A stretch of DNA of 64,000 nt from Galeopsis tetrahit (GCA_963675135.1 OY776119.1:76129727-76193726); one strand, 5' to 3'. Shown: positions 45,159 to 56,911, counted from the first letter of the stretch. Numbers and translations: made by a program. Notes: a model not told the origin generated them from the sequence alone.

Positions 45159-45806
45159 GCCCTTAAAGTTTAGGATGGATGCACAATTAGATATCGACCT
45201 TTAATTAAGACATTCCAACTTCATTAATTAATCACCATTAGGATCACACATCCAACTCAACATAAATTCCAACATGGTTGTCCAAATCATATCATATTTC
45301 AACCACTTTACATTAAAAATTTAACACTGTTTAATAAAGTATTACCTTTTGATTTTTATCTTGCAAGAAATTTGCATTAGTCTTCATATTTTTCGAGATA
45401 GATTTACATATACCATGTAATTCTAACCAGTCACACTTATAAATTGATATATTGTATGAACACATGCAATTCTCAATGTGCATGACCATATGATAATTTG
45501 AGATCTTTTATTGCTGAAAAACACCTATAGCCATATGAACACAGTCCGTTCAAAAGGTCGGAGTCCCGTTAAAAACTTTGCTACAGAAAACCCTCCTTAG
45601 GGATAAAATCATAGTCAAGGAAAAGGGAATCCCTCTAGTTAACAAATCTGTAAAACTCTGATGTTAAATCTCTGTGTAAATACTCCTGCAATTGAATTGG
45701 AGGTGTGTCCCACTATCAAAATAGTTAGTTTCTTTGTTTAATTAGTAGTTATTTACTTAAACTACTAATTAGTTACTTAGGCAGTTATTTTACTCTTTAT
45801 CTTGTA

Positions 45807-46013
45807 CTCCCTCCGTCCGCCTATAAGTTTTCCATTTTACCATTTTAGTTTGTCCGTCTATAAGCTTTCCATACCCTTTTTGGTAACTACTTTTTCTTAC
45901 ACTTCACTTTATATTTTACCAATCACATCACTTGTACTATATCTATTATTTAATCACTTTTCTTAATCTCTGTGCCAAAAAGTAACGGGAAGCTTATAGG
46001 CGGACGGAGGGAG
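45807..46013. mobile_element. Stowaway MITE inside the left LTR of copia 2
   Basis: 207 bp, ends CTCCCTCCGTCCGCC and GGCGGACGGAGGGAG, TA at 45805-45806 and 46014-46015. The right LTR has the uninterrupted sequence CTTGTAATTAGG at the same place, an internal empty-site control. Confidence 0.97.
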
Positions 46014-46142
46014 TAATTAGGATATAAGGAGCCTCATCTCCTCACTTGTCACATTCATTGAAAATACATTTCAGATTTGCAATTTAGTTTCTGGTGTCAA
46101 GAATGTGCATTTCTTCAATCTTTGTTTCATACCTTGATATGG

Positions 46143-47920
46143 TATAAAAATGAACCTAATGCTCAGCATCCCATAAGAAAATCTGATAGACATAGACATC
46201 CCCCTACTTATCTTGATGTCTATCACACCAACTTACCCCCTTCATTTTCTAGTACAAACATATTTATTAGAAAAGGCAAACAATATCCTATTTCTGATTA
46301 TTTGTATACTGGGAATCTTTCCAACTCCTTTCTCTCCTATACAGCCAATATTTCCCAAATCACAGAACCTACTTCTTATAAACAAGCTATGAAAGATGTT
46401 AATTGGCAAAAGGCCATGGACATTGAACTTCAGGCCCTTGAAAAAGCCAACACATGGACTCTTGTCCCTCTTCCTCCCTCAAAACATACTATTGGCTGTA
46501 GATGGATATATAAAGTGAAATATAATTCTGATGGCTCTATAGAAAGATATAAAACCAGGTTAGTGGCCAAGGGTTACACTCAACAAGAGGGAATTGATTA
46601 CTTTGACACTTTCTCTCCTGTAGCTAAGATCACTATTGTTAGGATTTTGCTTGCTATAGTTGTTGCTAAAAATTGGCACTTGCACCAACTTGATGTTAAT
46701 AATGCTTTCTTGCATGGTGATTTAGTTGAAGAGGTTTACATGTCATCCCCTCCAGGTTATCATACTCAAAATAGAGTTTGCAAACTGAATAAAAGCTTGT
46801 ATGGCCTAAAACAAGCCTCCAAACAATGGTTTCAAAAATTATCAGATTCTCTTATCTCTGTTGGGTACATACAATCTGTTGCTGATAATTCTTTGTTCAC
46901 TAAATCAACTACATCTTCTTTCACTGTCATACTTTGCTATGTTGATGATCATTTTCCCTTTGAAATATAAGACATCATTGTCACAGGAGATTCTTTACAA
47001 GACATCATTTTCATCAAAAAAATTCTCCACAAACAATTTACTATTAAAGATCTTGGCCCTTTGAAATATATTTTGGGTATTGAGGTAGCCAAGAATCCTA
47101 AAGGACTGCATCTGTGCCAAAGAAAATATACATTGGACCTTTTACATGAATTTGGCTATTTAGATAGTAAACAATTTTCAACTCCAATTGATCAAAAACA
47201 AACTTTCATTGATACTGATGCTCCTCTTCTCAGTGATCCTTCTTCTTACAGGAGCATTGTTGGCAAGTTGTTGTATCTTACAATAACAAGACCTGATATT
47301 GCTTATTCGGTTCATGTCCTTACTTAGTTTATGAGTAAACCTACTACAGCTCACATGGCTGCTGTATATCGTTTACTTAGATATCTTAAAGGTGATTGGC
47401 AAGACATGTTCTACTCTTCTACTAACAATTTCAAACTTCATGCCTTTTCTGATTCAGATTGGGCTAGATGCCAAATTACAAGAAAGTGCATCACAGGGTA
47501 TGCAATATACTTGGGTGATTCTCTCATATCCTGGAAATCCAAGAAGCAGCCTACAGTAGCAAGATCATCAGCTGAGGCAGAATACAGAGCCCTAGCTACC
47601 ACTACTTGTGAAGCTCAGTGGATTCTTTACATTCTAAAGGATCTTCATATCCTCCATGACCAGCCAACGGCTATGTACACAGATAGCAAATCAGCTCATG
47701 CAATGGCTCATAATCCTTGCTTTCATGACAAATTCAAGCACATTGCCATTGACATTCACTTCACAAGGGAGAAAATTCACAATGGAGTAATCAAACTGAT
47801 ACACATTCCTTCTCAAGATAACTTGGCCGACATCATGACAAAGCCTTTGCCTCCTTCATCCTTCAATTTCTTCAAATCCAAATTGGGCCTTGTAAACATC
47901 CATGCCCGATTTGAAGGGGG
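46143..47920 (+). pseudogene. Copia element 2 pol (RT and RNase H only)
   Basis: The reading frame enters from LTR sequence into the region just upstream of RT, then RT (KAMDIELQALEKANTWTLV, RLVAKGYTQQEGIDYFDTF, QLDVNNAFLHGDL) to the YVDD box at 46938-46949. There a 24-nt extra segment with a stop (TAA at 46968-46970) splits YVDD from IIVTGDS. RT continues in frame 47061-47327, with one stop (TAG 47326-47328), then RNase H 47331-47948 (DSDWARCQITRK, SSAEAEYRALA, MYTDSKSAHAMA) to MTKPLPPSSFNFF. Close to copia element 1 in protein sequence. Confidence 0.93.
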
Positions 47921-49302
47921 TATCAAGATAGTTAGTTTCTTTGTTTAATTAGTAGTTATTTATTAAACTGCTAATTAGTTACTTAGGCAGTTATTTTACT
48001 CTTTATCTTGTAATTAGGATATAAGGAGCCTCATCTCCCCACTTGTCACATTAATTGAGAATACATTTCAGATTTGCAATTTAGTTTCTGGTGTCAAGAA
48101 TGTGCATTTCTTCAATCTTTGTTTCATACCTTGATACCCACCAATCATGGTTTGTGTTCACCAAGGATGTCAATTTATCCGCTGCCGCGTTACCTTCTCT
48201 GTAAATGTGAGTTACCTCAATTCTCATCTCTAGTCATTGAACCTGTTGCCATAATGTTATTGCTTTCCAGGGCATCCGATCCTCCGCACCATGAAAGATT
48301 TGTACTACAAACATTGAATCAGTCTCTAGCCAAATGTTGTTCCATCCGCGGCCTCTTGCCAATTTTATCGCGAGCAGGGCTGTTAGTAATTCTGCCTCAA
48401 ACGCATAGCCTCTACCATGCTTAATCGAAAATCCTCCAATAAAGTCCTCGTGCTCATTTCGATATATGCCAACACCCGAAATCAATCCCGGGGCTCTGTC
48501 TGATGTTGCGTCTACATTTATCTTAATTTAATTTGCCCGTCGTTGGCCTTTGCCATCGAACTGATATAACATTGGGCGCCTTCCTTGGGTTGCATTTCAT
48601 GCCAAATTCCTTGATAATCCGAAGATTGTCTGCGGTGTTATTCATGCAGCCCATGGATTTGTTGCTGATTTCTCTAATCAACGTAGAAGTGGACATGTAA
48701 ATGCCTTCTAAAGAAGTTGTCTTGTTGTCGAAAATTACTGCGTTTCTCGTCATCCAAACCTGCCATTTCAGTGTAACCCATGCCACTCTCCATATTGATG
48801 TTATTTGTGGGCTGAAGGAGTGGTTGATTGCTTGCAGTACCTATGACAAGAAGCCCTCTTCGATTCTTAGAGGCGTCTGAAATATTTCCATAATTTTTTC
48901 GGCTGAGTATTTGAAGTATCTACATTCACTGAACAGGTGGTCAATTCCCTCTTCGTTTGAGCGGCACAACATGCATATGTTCGGGCCTTCCATTCCCCAT
49001 GTCTGCATTCGGTCCCATGTTGGAAGTCTCCCGTGTATAGCCCTCCATATCACCATCGATCTTCTAGGCGGAATGTAGTTTGCCCAGATCCAGCGTCCCC
49101 AGTTGACCTCCGGATATTTGGGTTTGATTTGTTCGTACGCTATAGCAGCTGTGAGCTATACTTGAATTCTACAATTGTACTGTTATTGCTTAAAATATAC
49201 TAATATTTTTTTTAAATAGTAACACTTTGTATGTATAATTTTAACATTTTAAGAGAAAATTTATGTGAATCGGACTCATGTAAGTATTACTCAAAATATA
49301 TA

Positions 49303-49627
49303 CTCTTCTCGTTCCATCATAATTTGTATATTTTTTTTATTTCAACGTTAAAAAATAACTTGCACACTTTTTTATTCGTACGGTGCAAAATAACTTGCAC
49401 ACCTAAAAATAGAAATAGAAAGTTATTCATAAACTTCACTCTCTTAGAATATTCACAATTTTACCGAAAATAACATTATTTTTGGGCCCACACGTACACA
49501 GTATTCCACTTATTTTTTACTTTATACATAAAAAAATTTAAATTTTTTTTTTAAAACTCTACTTATTATTTTACTTTAGTATTTTATGTACGTTGGTACA
49601 TATTAAGATGTGACGGGACGGAGGGAG
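49303..49627. mobile_element. Stowaway MITE, diverged
   Basis: Ends CTCTTCTCGTTCC and GGGACGGAGGGAG. Left TA at 49301-49302; the right dinucleotide is CA, a likely decayed TA. Contains AACTTGCACAC twice. Confidence 0.7.
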
Positions 49628-50202
49628 CAGAATTTACAGGATAAAGAAGAAGGTGATTAAAAAACCACAATTTGGAAAGAGTAGACAGTATATAATTATC
49701 ATGTCTGTGGACATATTCATGATTCACCAAAGTCATGGTGATGGTGCATGCGTACAACACAATAGCCACCCGCATGCATCGCTTACCGCCACGTCTAATT
49801 ATCATATCTTCACGCACAAAAACAATACTCATTTTGGAGTATATATTTGGCCTATATTTGAAGAATATTATGCTCGATCTTATTAAATTGACCTCGTAGA
49901 CAAAATCTAATAATTTAATATTGAATATACTATAATTAATTAAGAGAGTTATAGAAGACAAACATATATAAAAACAGTCTCTCATATTAGTATTAAGTTA
50001 AAGAAAAATGTGTGCATGTTACAATAAGCAAAATTAATGCATATTTATTCTTACATTAACATTTTTTTATATTAACATATAGTTGAGAATGAATTTTTTT
50101 AATTTTCTTGTGTGAATTCAACCCGTGAAATTTTTGATCTCTTTTCAAAATAAAAGAATATTACAGGTATAATTCTCGATCTCATCTGGGTTACGGGTGG
50201 TG
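49628..50202. other. AT-rich intergenic DNA
   Basis: No gene recognised on either strand. Confidence 0.5.
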
Positions 50203-50312
50203 TTTTCAAACACAACAAACTACTTTCACAATCACTTATTTTTAAAGCTCTCAATTACAATTTAAAAAAAAAAAATTTGAAAGCTATAGTTATGTTTGCA
50301 AACACTCTCCAA
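50203..50312. mobile_element. Short hAT-like MITE
   Basis: About 110 bp with ends GGTGTTTTCAAACAC and GTTTGCAAACACTC in inverted arrangement. No clear duplication at the flanks. Confidence 0.4.
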
Positions 50313-50335
50313 TGTTGCGAAATATATACAATATA

Positions 50336-50809
50336 CTCCCTCTGTCCCGTATTAACTTTCATACTTACTGTTCACCCCATTTTTTTAAAAATATTATACT
50401 GTAATAAATAGAATTGAGTTGAATTGTGTGTAAGTATGTACTATAAAATAATAACATTAAATATACTCCCTCCGTCCACCTATAAACTTCCCCTTTCTTT
50501 TGGGTGTTTTGATTAAGAAATATGATAAAATAATAGATAAAGTATAAGTGATGTGATGGTGAGAGAAAAAATAATAGATGGGTATTAGATGAAGTAGATA
50601 AAATAATAGATAAAGTAGAAGTGATGTGATTGGGAGAGAGAAAATAATATGCCAAAAATGGAATTAGAAACTTATAGTGAGACATCCATAAAAGAAAAGT
50701 GGGAAACTTATAGTGGAACGGAGGGAGTAATATTTTAAATATTGTACGGGTGGAGTTTCTTTATGGACGAAAAAAATAGGTGTGAATGTTTTTTTTAGGA
50801 CAGAGGGAG
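50336..50809. mobile_element. Stowaway MITE (outer) interrupted by another Stowaway
   Basis: Ends CTCCCTCTGTCCCG and AGGACAGAGGGAG with TA at 50334-50335 and 50810-50811. Without the inner copy it is ~210 bp. Confidence 0.9.
50466..50727. mobile_element. Stowaway MITE (inner)
   Basis: 262 bp, ends CTCCCTCCGTCCACC and GGAACGGAGGGAG, TA at 50464-50465 and 50728-50729, lying wholly within the outer Stowaway. Confidence 0.92.
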
Positions 50810-50811
50810 TA

Positions 50812-52102
50812 ATATTTTAAAAACACACCAATTACAATATACTCCAAATGAAAGTGTTACATCCTCTAACCAAATATATATACGGAGTATAATTTATCTT
50901 TTTTGGGTAGAAGCAACATTTTTTAGATTTATGATCGAATTGATATATATAGTTAAATTTCGACTGACTTCAGGGGCGATGTCCTCTGATTACTTTTATG
51001 ACACAATTTTTAATGAAGAAATTATTTGCAATGATTCATTGTCCACCGATTGATCTTTTAAATTTATCATCATCACAGATTCACAAATAAGAGAAAAAAA
51101 AAAACTTGTAGGTGTGAGTTTTTATTTAGGGGAAATAGGTAGATTTTCAAAATCTAGTTCAACCACCCGGCCATATGATTGATTTAATTAGCATGGGGTG
51201 ATGAGAGGGTATTTGTGCAAATTAAATACTGATGGAATATATATAATTTAAATTTAATAGAGCATTTGTCGTTCATTTGCAAATAAATAAATAAATAAAT
51301 TTTTTTTTGAATAGTAAAGAGAATTATATTAATTCATTTGAGTAGTCTGGTACTCAAAACCATAAGAATATACAAGTAAAACCTATAGTCTAGTCATATA
51401 TGTTTCCCGCCCAGCTTAAAATAAATAAATAAATATAGTGAATACAATTACAATCCATGCATCAATGCAAGATTCAAACAAAAAACCGTAAGACAGAAAA
51501 TGCGCAAGAACCGTGATGAGAATAATATCTATATGACTATATCCATCTGGAAAGCAAAAAACAAAAAAACATGCCAGCTTTTGCTGCAGATTTTCGAGAT
51601 ATACTACTACTACTAATTTATTTAAACAAAACAAAACAAAACTATAGACAAAGAAAGAGCCAGGGGTTTGTTTTGTGTTTGTTCCCAAGAATTATTATGA
51701 CACTCACCACACCGGTCCGGACACTTTTTAACACCAAATATTCAGACTGTAAATAAAAATAAGTCCCCTAATAATTAATCACTACAATATGAAAATAAAA
51801 GGAGACCATTATTTTGAAACATATGTATGTTCTAATAGAAATGATATTATCACCTCCGAACCATCACTTATTTACTTAAATTGTCATTCGATTTACTTAC
51901 CCACAATGACTATATTTATTAGTAGTTTCCAAATTGTGAATGTACAATCATATATTATACATAGAGAGTAATTAAATAGAGAGTAAAGTACATGACACAA
52001 GACAAAGTTATAACACACAGTAAATAAATTAATTTGTAAGCAAATTAAACAGAATTATAGTAAAAGAGTATAAAAATGACATGAAGTGTAGTAAATTAAT
52101 AA
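50812..52102. other. AT-rich intergenic DNA downstream of NaKR
   Basis: No coding exon recognised. The part adjoining 52102 would be the 3'-UTR of the NaKR-like gene on the minus strand. Confidence 0.5.
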
Positions 52103-53570
52103 TTATGATGTTGAGATGCTGAGCCTGGGAGAGGGCAATGATGAAGATGAAGAAGACGAAGTAGTAGTAGTAGTTGGAGATGGCCAAAACTGAGCATTCT
52201 TCACCTTCGAAATGCTGCTCAATACACTTGCTGGCGTTACATCCCCAATTACTGTCACTTTTTTTGTTGCTAAATCTATACTAAATGATCGAACCCCTGC
52301 ATTTACATTCAAATACTAAATCACAATATTCACCATTCATAAATACAAAATTAAATTAAATTAAATAATACTCCCTCCGTTTTTAATTAAGTGTCACTTT
52401 GCCTTTTTTAATATTTTCAAAATAAGTGTCATTCTACACATTTTTCTTTAATTTTGACAATTTTACCCTTATACATTATACTCCCTTCAATTTTTTTACC
52501 TTAATTTAAGTTTTTTCCCTTTTAAATATAGTAATATAGCATAAATCATGATAAACCTTAATTATTATATACATGAATATCACCTACAATATTGACCACA
52601 TTCATTACTAAACATAAATTTAATATTAAAATTAGTTATCATTAATGAAGGGTAAAATGGTCCATAATTATATATCTTAATTTGTTGAAAATTGTTAAAA
52701 TGACACTTATTTAGAATTGGAGGGAGTATAACTTATATGCAATATTACACATTTAATAGTAGCACAAAATAGGAAGAAAAAAAAAATAGTACCAAACAAG
52801 TAACACAGACCTGCGATTTTGACTTGTCAAATTTTCAACAAATTCCTTAAATAAAAATATATTAAATAAAGTTTATATTACAATTGGTCAATTTCGTAAG
52901 ATAAATATTGGAATAGTTTGTTGCAAGTTGATATATATACAGTGGTATAAGTTAGGACCTTCCATTCTTGAAATATGTTTTCTGAGTTTTCCTTCACAGC
53001 CCTTGCAGTGAATGGATACCCTCAACTCAATAACCTATACAAGTGAATCAGAAATTAATACGAAAATTTCATGAGTTTATAATTAAAATGCTAAATTAAT
53101 TAATTAATTACCTGTTGATTTGAAGATTTCTTAGCATTATTCAGATGATCGATCAATTTGATCTCTTTCACCGAAGAAGAAGAAGAAGAAGAAGAGGGAT
53201 TATAAACTGGAGATTCATAGGCGGCGCGAGTGGACAGTGACCTAAAACCGTCCCGATTCATCCGCTTATAATTATGGCGGTTATCCTTCACAAGAGGCGG
53301 CTTCGTTGAATTTGAATCTGGTACGAAATCGATGAATGGTTTGTCGCCGAGTAAGTATCGGGAAGACGGCGGAATGTCATCGGCGTCGGCGCAGCTTTTC
53401 CGGCGAAATGTTTCGGAGCTTTTTCGGGAAGGGTCGAATGGGAGATGCGATGAGCACGGGGCGGCGTTTGAACGGCGGCGATCGATTGATCGGATAATGG
53501 CTTTCTGCTCCATGCTCGAGCATATGGCTGTGGAAGCCGGAGATGCACAAAATAGGTCTATGGATTTCAT
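52103..53570 (-). CDS. NaKR: NaKR-type heavy-metal-associated (HMA) domain protein
   Basis: Small cytosolic metal-binding protein of the SODIUM POTASSIUM ROOT DEFECTIVE group, linked in Arabidopsis to phloem function, ion balance and flowering. Three exons: 53112-53570, 52959-53034, 52103-52296; GT-AG introns; 729 nt, 242 aa. The start at 53570 (MKSIDLFCASPASTAICSSM) matches the conserved N-terminus; an in-frame upstream ATG at 53621 gives an extension the family lacks. Middle: DIPPSSRYLLGDKPFIDF and a poly-Ser run. HMA domain about 154-220 with the metal site HCKGCEGK (Cys163, Cys166), then VTVIGDVTPASVLSSISK, KNAQFW and a Ser/Thr-rich tail. Exon phases agree. Intron 2 holds a MITE. The gene appears intact. 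Confidence 0.93.
52371..52726. mobile_element. Stowaway-like MITE in NaKR intron 2
   Basis: About 356 bp, ends CTCCCTCCGTTTTTAATTAAG and TAGAATTGGAGGGAG, TA at 52369-52370 and 52727-52728. Arms share AAGTGTCA / TGACACTT. Confidence 0.85.
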
Positions 53571-55776
53571 TTTGGAGAATGTGTGTGTGTTTTGGGAGAT
53601 ATTCAAAATGAGGCCTTTCAATGTGGATATAAAGTGGGGGATTTCAGAATTTGGGAGTAAATAATTGATTAAATAAAGGGATAAAGTGGGGGAGCGATTT
53701 CAAAGTTTGGGAAGAAAACTAGCTAGTACCAAAATGTTAAATAAATGGATAGGTACAATTGATACTCTACATAACTCACTCTTCCATTTTTTTAATGGGG
53801 TTCATTTTTTAAATATTCTCTTTATTTCTTTGCTTTTGATACGAAAATTAACGAATATAGTATAAAATGTATATTGAGTAAAAAAAAGTAAAGTAAAGAG
53901 ATGTAGAAAAAAAAAAAGTAGAAAGAAAAAAGATAAGAACGAGAAAAGACGGAGATAGTGATTTTTTCCATTTAAGAAAATGAGAAGTTTAGGGTGAGAT
54001 GTTTAAAATTGGTAAGTGAGACTCATTCACACTATTTTATCCTCATTCCTCATCCTCAAACTTTAACTTTTTATGTTTGTAAAATGAACACTAAAACTTA
54101 TATAAAATATTTCATACATAAAATATAGGTGATTAAGATAAATTGAGGCAAAATTTTACATATAAGATAATGAATTTTTAGAAGTTATTCTAGTTAAGCA
54201 TTTTTTATATCTAAAATATTTAATACAAGTGTTTGTTCCTAAATGGATTTTGAATGATTTTTTTGTACGAAGATACCCTACACCTTCTAAAATCAATTAA
54301 ATAAACTTTTCAGCTTAATTGGGGTAACGAGACTCTTAATTCAAACAAAACGAGGTAAGGAGGCTAGCTATTCCCCCAACTCCAGGCTCAAAGTAATAAA
54401 ATGAGGTAAGGAGGTTTTATTTGTTTGATTTTAAATATTTAAGAATTTATTTATACAAAAAAAAATCCCCTCAAAAAAGAAAATTATACTAAAAAAAAGA
54501 AGAAGTTATGAGGTAATTTGCATTGGAGACAATAATTTAGGGTTGAAATGGTAAATTGTCCCTTAAATAAATGACAAAAATGATAATGGGGAGATTAAAA
54601 AAATAAAAAAATCCGACCAAGACTTTAGATAAAGTGAAGAGTTTTGTATGAATAAAATTTGAGATGGTGGGGGGAAAGAAGTTGGGATTGTGCTTTTTGA
54701 TTTAAGTGTGATGATTACAGGCACTATTTGTTGAAGAATTTGTTATTAATTGACGTATGATTGCTCAATTAATATGATCAACTTGAATTCAGGAATTTAA
54801 TAGCCGAAAGTATAGCCTTTATGTCTATTTTAGGTATTTGCTTCCTTAGGTTAAAAAAATCTTGTAACTAACTTTGTTTTTTTTATTCAACTTGTATTCA
54901 TGGAAATGACCTCTAAAAGATTTCATGGCTGAAAAAGATGACTTTGTTCAAGTTTGGGTGGAGTTCAAATTCTTCAAAATTATGTAACAGTAAATTTGAT
55001 TCAAGTGAATTTTATTTTTTACCCATTTACAAAACTAGTCTAATTTATATTAATATTAAGAAAACAGTGTATAACACATTAACACGAGTCTCGAATCCTT
55101 GATTTTCTATAATTTCAGTCATCTACGGTGCACATATCTAACATCGAATAGCCTTAGAGTATTTTCATAACCTTTGCATTACGACCTGATGCTTTGCCAA
55201 AAATAACTGTATTAAATTATATTCCCTCAATTTTGTAAAGTTTGTCAATCATTTTGTATAGAATTAAAGAATACGGAGTATATTTTTTTCACACTTTCCT
55301 TTTCCACTCTTCCTTTGACCTTTCTATCATTAATATATTTCCAAAAAAAATATTAATAGGGGTAGTCGGGAAGTTTATTGGTAAAAATAGAAAAAACGAT
55401 AAACTTTTTGAAACAAGATTTAAGATCAAATGCGATAAATTTTATGAAACGAATAAACTAAATGTTATTAAAGTCAATCTCAAAGCTGAGTATCACGTGA
55501 TTTTGCATAAGACAACTCAATCCTTTCAAATCATGATCTCTCGATTCAAGGTCAATGCAGTTTCATCCCATCGCAAATCTAATTAAAAAAAAAAAAAAAT
55601 TGGTTAAAATCATATTAATTCTTCTGGCAAGGCCCATATAAACAAATTCACATGTGAAATAACAAATGAAAGAGTATTAGTTAGAAAAGTAATTCATTTG
55701 TTAGTTGTAAACTCTTCTCTTGTAAACTTCCCTCTTATATAGAGAAGGGATGAGAATAATTTTTTCAATTCAATTT
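53571..55776. other. NaKR upstream region and AT-rich intergenic DNA
   Basis: The ~200 bp next to 53570 should contain the NaKR leader and promoter. The rest has no recognised gene. About 55690-55771 looks like part of an older LTR (TATATAGAGAAGGGATGAGA) that continues after 56816. Confidence 0.5.
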
Positions 55777-56811
55777 TGTCAAGATGGATTCCGATCAGCT
55801 AGACGTCTCCAACTAATTAGAACACTTGAATATAGAAGAAATAACTGCTCTAGGATAGTAATTCAGAAAAGTAATCAACGAGACAAACAGCACACAAGAA
55901 TTTAAGTGGTTCGATCAATGTGATCTACATCCACTGGACCAGATTAGTACTTCTTTGATTGATAAAGAATGTTTACACACTCATTCACTCGGAATTGGAT
56001 ATTTCCTCACTTCACTGATGAACTCACACAACTCAAAGAATACAATAACGTACTAAATCTCTCCTCTCAAAGAGGTGTCAACCTTTACAATGTACACAAT
56101 CAAGAGTTTATAAAGACCAAAGGTAGTTGCTGCTGTTAGGAACTGTTTTGAGTAGTTATCAACCGTTTGCAACCGCTTGTAACAACCCATGTGCTCTGTT
56201 ACTGCCCAACTGAAATGGTAGTTATGCCCTCAAGTTGTTGTAACTGTAAAACTGTTAGTTAAACTAACTAACTTCGAACCAGAAGACTTGCCCATAAAGA
56301 TCAGATCACTACTTAGTGTTCTGATACCCAACTCTTCTGCTCTGATGATCAAAAGCTAACTCTGCTGATAGACTTCATACTGTGCTGACCCAAGTACTGT
56401 GCTGATCTGGTACTGAGCTGATCTGGTACTGTGCTGATCTGGTACTGTGCTGATCTGGTACTGTGCTGATCTGGTACTGTGCTGATCTGGTACTGAGCTG
56501 ATCTACTCTGCTGAAGTACTGATCTTAGTCCAATCTGCTGAAGTACTGATCTTAATCCAATCTGCTGAAGTACTGATCTTAGTCCAATCTGCTGAAGTAC
56601 TGATCTTAGTCCAGTCTGCTGAAGTACTGATCTTAATCCAGTACTGTGCTGATCTTACTGTGCTGATCCCAACTGTGCTGAACTCTAAGCATCACCTTCT
56701 CATCTGATTGAAACCCTTCAACTCATCTGATAAGGCCTAAGTCATCTTATCTGATCCTATCAGCTCAGTAGTTTACTGTGCTGATTTTGAGATTATGAGA
56801 TAACACTCACA
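55777..56811. mobile_element. Solo LTR C (1035 bp), TSD AATTT
   Basis: Starts TGTCAAGATGG and ends AACACTCACA, flanked by AATTT at 55772-55776 and 56812-56816. It carries GAATTTAAGTGGTTCGATC...CTACATCCAC (55891-55935), the same box as solo LTRs A and B, and internal tandem repeats (next entry). Confidence 0.88.
56396..56645. repeat. 16-bp and 27-bp tandem repeats in solo LTR C
   Basis: About six copies of CTGATCTGGTACTGTG (56400-56505) are followed by about five copies of a 27-bp unit containing CTGCTGAAGTACTGATCTTA (56509-56642). Both share the core TACTG / CTGATC. Confidence 0.92.
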
Positions 56812-56862
56812 AATTTGATGATATAATTCATTCAATTTCAATTTTAGATTTCTCAATTCTCT

Positions 56863-56911
56863 CAACATTGCATTCTATTTTTTTTTTTTGAAAACAACAT
56901 TGCATTCTATT
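56863..56911. mobile_element. Minimal retro-insertion with 17-bp duplication
   Basis: CAACATTGCATTCTATT occurs at 56863-56879 and 56895-56911, separated by 15 nt (ten T then GAAAA). This is what an extremely 5'-truncated minus-strand LINE or SINE tail with its target duplication would leave. Confidence 0.65.

Larger units (their letters stand above)
45714..48136 (+). mobile_element. Ty1/copia element 2, internally deleted, LTR ends TA...TA
   Basis: Left LTR 45714-46139 (including a Stowaway MITE), right LTR 47921-48136 (216 bp). LTRs start TATCAA and end CTTGATA rather than TG...CA. This is fixed by an exact CCCAC duplication at 45709-45713 and 48137-48141. The primer site TGGTATAAA follows the left LTR directly, and the purine-rich GAAGGGGG precedes the right LTR. 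Gag, protease and most of integrase are missing. Confidence 0.94.
45500..49160 (-). mobile_element. L1-type LINE 2, 5'-truncated, split by copia element 2
   Basis: Minus-strand coding runs from about 49150 (AIAYEQIKPKYPEVNWGRW) through a zinc ribbon (CMLCRSNEEGIDHLFSEC; 48841-49056), a spacer (48523-48786) and RNase H (48234-48485). It continues beyond 48142 as VTHIYREGNAAADKL. The copia insertion interrupts the codon after NHDWW; coding resumes at 45708 and reaches a stop at 45635-45637. A 3'-UTR runs to about 45500. Several stops and frameshifts are present. The exact 3' tail was not found. Confidence 0.85.

Noticed and set aside
35461..45190. CAATTAG as the LINE 1 target-site duplication
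   Set aside because: Only 7 bp, in AT-rich DNA and not aligned with the exact element ends; kept as unproven.
53332..53664. 110-aa plus-strand ORF over NaKR exon 1
   Set aside because: Shadow of the NaKR coding strand, which has family motifs and correct splice phases.
56396..56645. CRISPR-like array
   Set aside because: Direct tandem repeats without spacers inside a plant solo LTR; not a CRISPR.
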